This document shows, one piece after another, positions 61,375 to 64,000 of a DNA stretch of 64,000 nucleotides. Where the stretch lies: positions 44,606 to 108,605 of the forward strand of contig JARUXA010000018.1 of assembly GCA_030433805.1 (NCBI GenBank), given 5' to 3'. A program made the position numbers and the translations under genes. Within the stretch, counting starts at the first letter, position 1, and each line of letters begins with the position of its first letter. The notes under the pieces were generated by a model that made no database searches, was not told the DNA's origin, and was given only the letters and a program-made list of their open reading frames with translations. The DNA comes from Sphingomonas sp. PsM26 (lineage in GTDB: Bacteria; Pseudomonadota; Alphaproteobacteria; Sphingomonadales; Sphingomonadaceae).

Positions 61375-64000
61375 ATGCGGGGGGGTGTCGGGCTTCAGTT
61401 TCCCAGACTCGCGGTCGACGGACCGTCGCGCGTCCTCCGTGCCGTTCTGGCAGCGGCGGCGGCGGTCGCCTTGCTGCACCCTGCCGCGGCCATGGCGCAG
61501 AGTAGCGGATGCTCGGCGGTCAACGCCCGCTTGCTGGATTTCAACGCGGTCCTCGTGGGCCCCAACGCGAACCAGCCGGGGACCACGAGCGGCTACCGCG
61601 GGACTTCGGGCGCGCTTTCGATGATGCGGACGACCACGTCCTATACGGACAATGTCATTGGTTCGACCGGGTTCGTGCCCGACGACACAACGACGTACAG
61701 CTTCACGACGGGGGATCGTCTCGAATTCACCGCAGACGTCTCCGCGATCAGCGTCCTGGATCCTGCCCGCATCCGGTTCCGCGCCGGATTGAGCACTGGA
61801 GGCGGAGCGTATCAAGCCATCCCGGCACGCGCCAACGTCACGACGACGGGTACGTTCACCGGCTATTACGAGATTCCGAGCGGCTTGCGCGCGATCGCCA
61901 TGACGATCGATAACCCGAACGGCAACAACGTCACCACGCGTATCTCCGTCCTCTGCATCCCATTCGTCGACCCCGGTGTGTCGCTCGGCGTGACGATGGC
62001 GCACAGCGGTTCCCCGGCGCAGAACGGAACGGTCGACTATACGATTACCCCCAGCGCGAACGGGAACGCTACCGGGACCAATCTGACGCTCACCTTCACC
62101 TTGCCGACCGGACTGAGCTTCGTGTCCGGCACCGGATTGGGCTGGAGCTGCACGTCGACACGGTGTAGCTACACCAATACGATCGGTGCGGGCGGCACCG
62201 GCAACCCGCTGACGCTGCGCGCCAATGTCGCAATTTCCGCGAGCACCAGCCTGACCCCGAGCGTCTCGCTGTCGGGTGGCAACGCAGGGAGCGCCGCCAC
62301 CGCGAGCGACCCGACCACGATCACGCAGGTCGCCGCAACGGTGACGGTTGCCGGGGGCAATTCCCAGAGCGCCGCAACCGGCACCGCTTTCGCCACCCCG
62401 CTGAGCGTCACGGTGCGCGATGCGGGGAGCGTGGTGATCCCCAACGCTACGGTCACCTTCACCGCGCCCGCGACGGGCGCCAGCGGAAGCTTCAGCAACA
62501 CGAGCAACACGATCGCGGTCACCGCCTCCGGCACGGGCGTCGCCAGTTCGGGGACGTTCACCGCGAATGCGACCGCCGGGGCCTATTCGGTCTCCGCCGC
62601 TGCAGGGGCGGCGTCCGCTACCTTCGCGCTGACCAACACCGCTGCGACCGCGGTCCCGACGGTCACTGGCATCGCTCCGGCATCGGGCCCGCTGACGGGC
62701 GGCGGGTCGGTGGTCATTACCGGCACCGGTCTGACCGGCGCGACCGCGGTCTCCTTCGGATCGACCGCCGCCACCGGCTTCACCGTCGACAGCGCGACGC
62801 AGATCACCGCCACCGCCCCCGCCGCGAGCGCGGGCGTGGTGGACGTGACGGTCACCACCCCCGGCGGCACCAGCGCGACGAACGCCTCCACCCAGTTCAC
62901 CTACGCACAGCCCCCCGCCGCGCCGACGATCACCGCGACGCCGCCCACACTGACGAACAGCGCGAGCGCAACCTTCCAGTTCACGCTCGCCAGCGGCACC
63001 GCAGAGTGCGCGATCGACAATGGCAGCTATGCCGCCTGCACCAGTCCGGTGACGCTGAGCGGCTTGTCCGAGGGCGCACACAGCTTTCAGATCCGCGCGG
63101 TCAACGGCGGGCAGACGAGTTCGGCTGCGTCGCACACCTGGACGATCGACTCCAATCCGCCCGCAGCCCCCGTCGTCACCACGCCCGCCAACGGATCGAA
63201 CCGCGTGGTATCGTTGCGCAGTGTCACCGGCACGGCAGAAGCCGCGAGCACGGTCACGGTCTATCTCGACGGCTCGTCTGACGGGACGGCAACGGCGGAC
63301 GGGTCAGGGAACTGGACGCACACGCTGACGACGCTGACCGCGGGTTCGCACGCCCTCAAGGCGCGCGCGAGCGATGCCGCGGGCAATAGCTCGCCCGATT
63401 CCACGACCAACAGCTTTACCGCCGTGGCGGTGCTCGCCGCGGCGCAGGCATCCCCGAGCGTGACCGCGGTCATCAACACCGCAATCACCACGGTCCAGCC
63501 GGTAACCGTCAGCGGCGGACTTGCGCCAATTTCCTACGCGCTCAGCGGCGGCACCCTGCCCAGCGGGTTGGCGTTCGACACCACCACCGGCCAGCTTTCG
63601 GGCACGCCCACGACCACGCTCGGGGCAACGACCTTCACCGTCACCGCAACCGATGCCCTTTTGCAGACCGCTGCGCGGACGTTCAGTTTGAGTGTCGGCA
63701 ATGCCAGCCAGACGATCGGCTTCACCTCGACCGCCCCGGTCGCCGCAGTCATCGGCGGGGCGACCTATACGCCGAGCGCGACCGCGACATCGAGCCTGAC
63801 TGTAGCCTTCACGATCGATCCCACGAGCAACAGCGTCTGCACCATCGCTGCTGGCGTCGTCAGTTTCACCGGTGCCGGGACATGCCGGATCAACGCCGAC
63901 CAGCCGGGCAATGCCAGTTATGCAGCGGCGACGCAGGTCCAGCAGAGCTTTACGGTGAGCGCGGCGAGTCAGACGATCGGCTTTACGTCGACCGCGCCGG
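61375..64000 (+). CDS. Large Ig-like repeat surface protein (3' end outside window)
   Basis: Open from an ATG at 61375 to the window end, at least 875 residues. A signal peptide spans about 1-42 (VLAAAAAVALLHPAAAMAQ). Next come an unmatched domain (about 45-200), a DUF11-like domain (about 205-300), a Big_1-like domain and an IPT/TIG domain (about 430-520, VTGIAPASGPLTGGGSVVIT). Bacterial Ig-like (AGSHALKARASDAAGNSSP) and He_PIG-like (GGTLPSGLAFDTTTGQLSGT) domains follow. From about residue 778 an 87-residue unit begins to repeat. The protein is probably secreted or surface-attached; adhesion is inference. Purine-rich sequence before the start is weak. Confidence 0.82.
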   Translation, partial: MRGGVGLQFPRLAVDGPSRVLRAVLAAAAAVALLHPAAAMAQSSGCSAVNARLLDFNAVLVGPNANQPGTTSGYRGTSGALSMMRTTTSYTDNVIGSTGFVPDDTTTYSFTTGDRLEFTADVSAISVLDPARIRFRAGLSTGGGAYQAIPARANVTTTGTFTGYYEIPSGLRAIAMTIDNPNGNNVTTRISVLCIPFVDPGVSLGVTMAHSGSPAQNGTVDYTITPSANGNATGTNLTLTFTLPTGLSFVSGTGLGWSCTSTRCSYTNTIGAGGTGNPLTLRANVAISASTSLTPSVSLSGGNAGSAATASDPTTITQVAATVTVAGGNSQSAATGTAFATPLSVTVRDAGSVVIPNATVTFTAPATGASGSFSNTSNTIAVTASGTGVASSGTFTANATAGAYSVSAAAGAASATFALTNTAATAVPTVTGIAPASGPLTGGGSVVITGTGLTGATAVSFGSTAATGFTVDSATQITATAPAASAGVVDVTVTTPGGTSATNASTQFTYAQPPAAPTITATPPTLTNSASATFQFTLASGTAECAIDNGSYAACTSPVTLSGLSEGAHSFQIRAVNGGQTSSAASHTWTIDSNPPAAPVVTTPANGSNRVVSLRSVTGTAEAASTVTVYLDGSSDGTATADGSGNWTHTLTTLTAGSHALKARASDAAGNSSPDSTTNSFTAVAVLAAAQASPSVTAVINTAITTVQPVTVSGGLAPISYALSGGTLPSGLAFDTTTGQLSGTPTTTLGATTFTVTATDALLQTAARTFSLSVGNASQTIGFTSTAPVAAVIGGATYTPSATATSSLTVAFTIDPTSNSVCTIAAGVVSFTGAGTCRINADQPGNASYAAATQVQQSFTVSAASQTIGFTSTAP
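63706..64000 (+). repeat. Start of an 87-residue tandem repeat in the Ig-like protein
   Basis: The unit starting SQTIGFTSTAP at 63706 begins again at 63967, a period of 261 bp. Its body contains VCTIAAGVVSFTGAGTCRIN and ends NASYAAATQVQQSF. Two cysteines per unit could form a disulfide in the exported protein. The window ends within the second copy. Confidence 0.8.

Overview
The window looks like a chromosomal segment of a sphingomonad (Alphaproteobacteria, Sphingomonas or a close relative). The evidence is the high GC content, the TonB-dependent receptors with SapC, cupin_8 and flavin-halogenase neighbours, the abundant carbohydrate-active genes, and GC-rich inverted repeats of a kind frequent in such genomes. 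I saw no rRNA, tRNA or CRISPR array, and no transposase. All translations and motif assignments were made by eye.

Layout. 1-5.3 kb: glycosyltransferases around a bifunctional sucrose-phosphate synthase/phosphatase-like gene that runs off the left edge. 5.4-12.0 kb: peroxide and solute defence (Ohr, an ArsB-type carrier, two MFS pumps, a LysR regulator with a likely operator, an EthD-like protein). 12.1-15.6 kb: a two-component locus with two divergent OmpR-type regulators and one kinase, then a small unknown gene. 15.9-18.5 kb: a BamA-type outer-membrane assembly factor outside its usual gene neighbourhood. 18.6-21.8 kb: a base-composition island with a Hint-domain protein and a glycosyltransferase. 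21.8-30.2 kb: a hydrolase and a TetR-controlled RND efflux operon (small unknown protein, MFP, RND pump, NodT-type outer-membrane factor), with the same operator type at both promoters. 30.2-32.9 kb: a polysaccharide polymerase-like membrane protein, a GAF protein and a single-domain response regulator. 33.0-53.9 kb: a glycan-utilisation region with GntR and LacI regulators, two TonB-dependent receptors, SapC, cupin_8, halogenase, GH39, GH3, a GPH symporter and a PF10091-type glucanase-like enzyme. 54.1-57.9 kb: a degenerate RBBP9-like hydrolase and a hybrid kinase with a ParD-like N-terminus. 58.0-64.0 kb: a carboxylesterase, a GNAT enzyme, a DUF6916-like protein, a tail-collar protein and a large Ig-repeat surface protein that runs off the right edge.

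How the genes work together. The 33-54 kb block reads as outer-membrane uptake (TonB-dependent receptors), hydrolysis (GH39, GH3, PF10091, esterase) and inner-membrane import (GPH symporter) under LacI and GntR control. The GH3, PF10091, LacI and receptor part could target a beta-glucan, possibly beta-1,2-linked. The RND operon has a textbook repressor design. The most unusual items are the ParD-like/kinase fusion, the hydrolase that lacks its nucleophile, the Hint-glycosyltransferase pair, the small protein coupled to the RND adaptor, and the zinc-ribbon GT2 whose 3' end overlaps a convergent GT4 gene by 85 bp.
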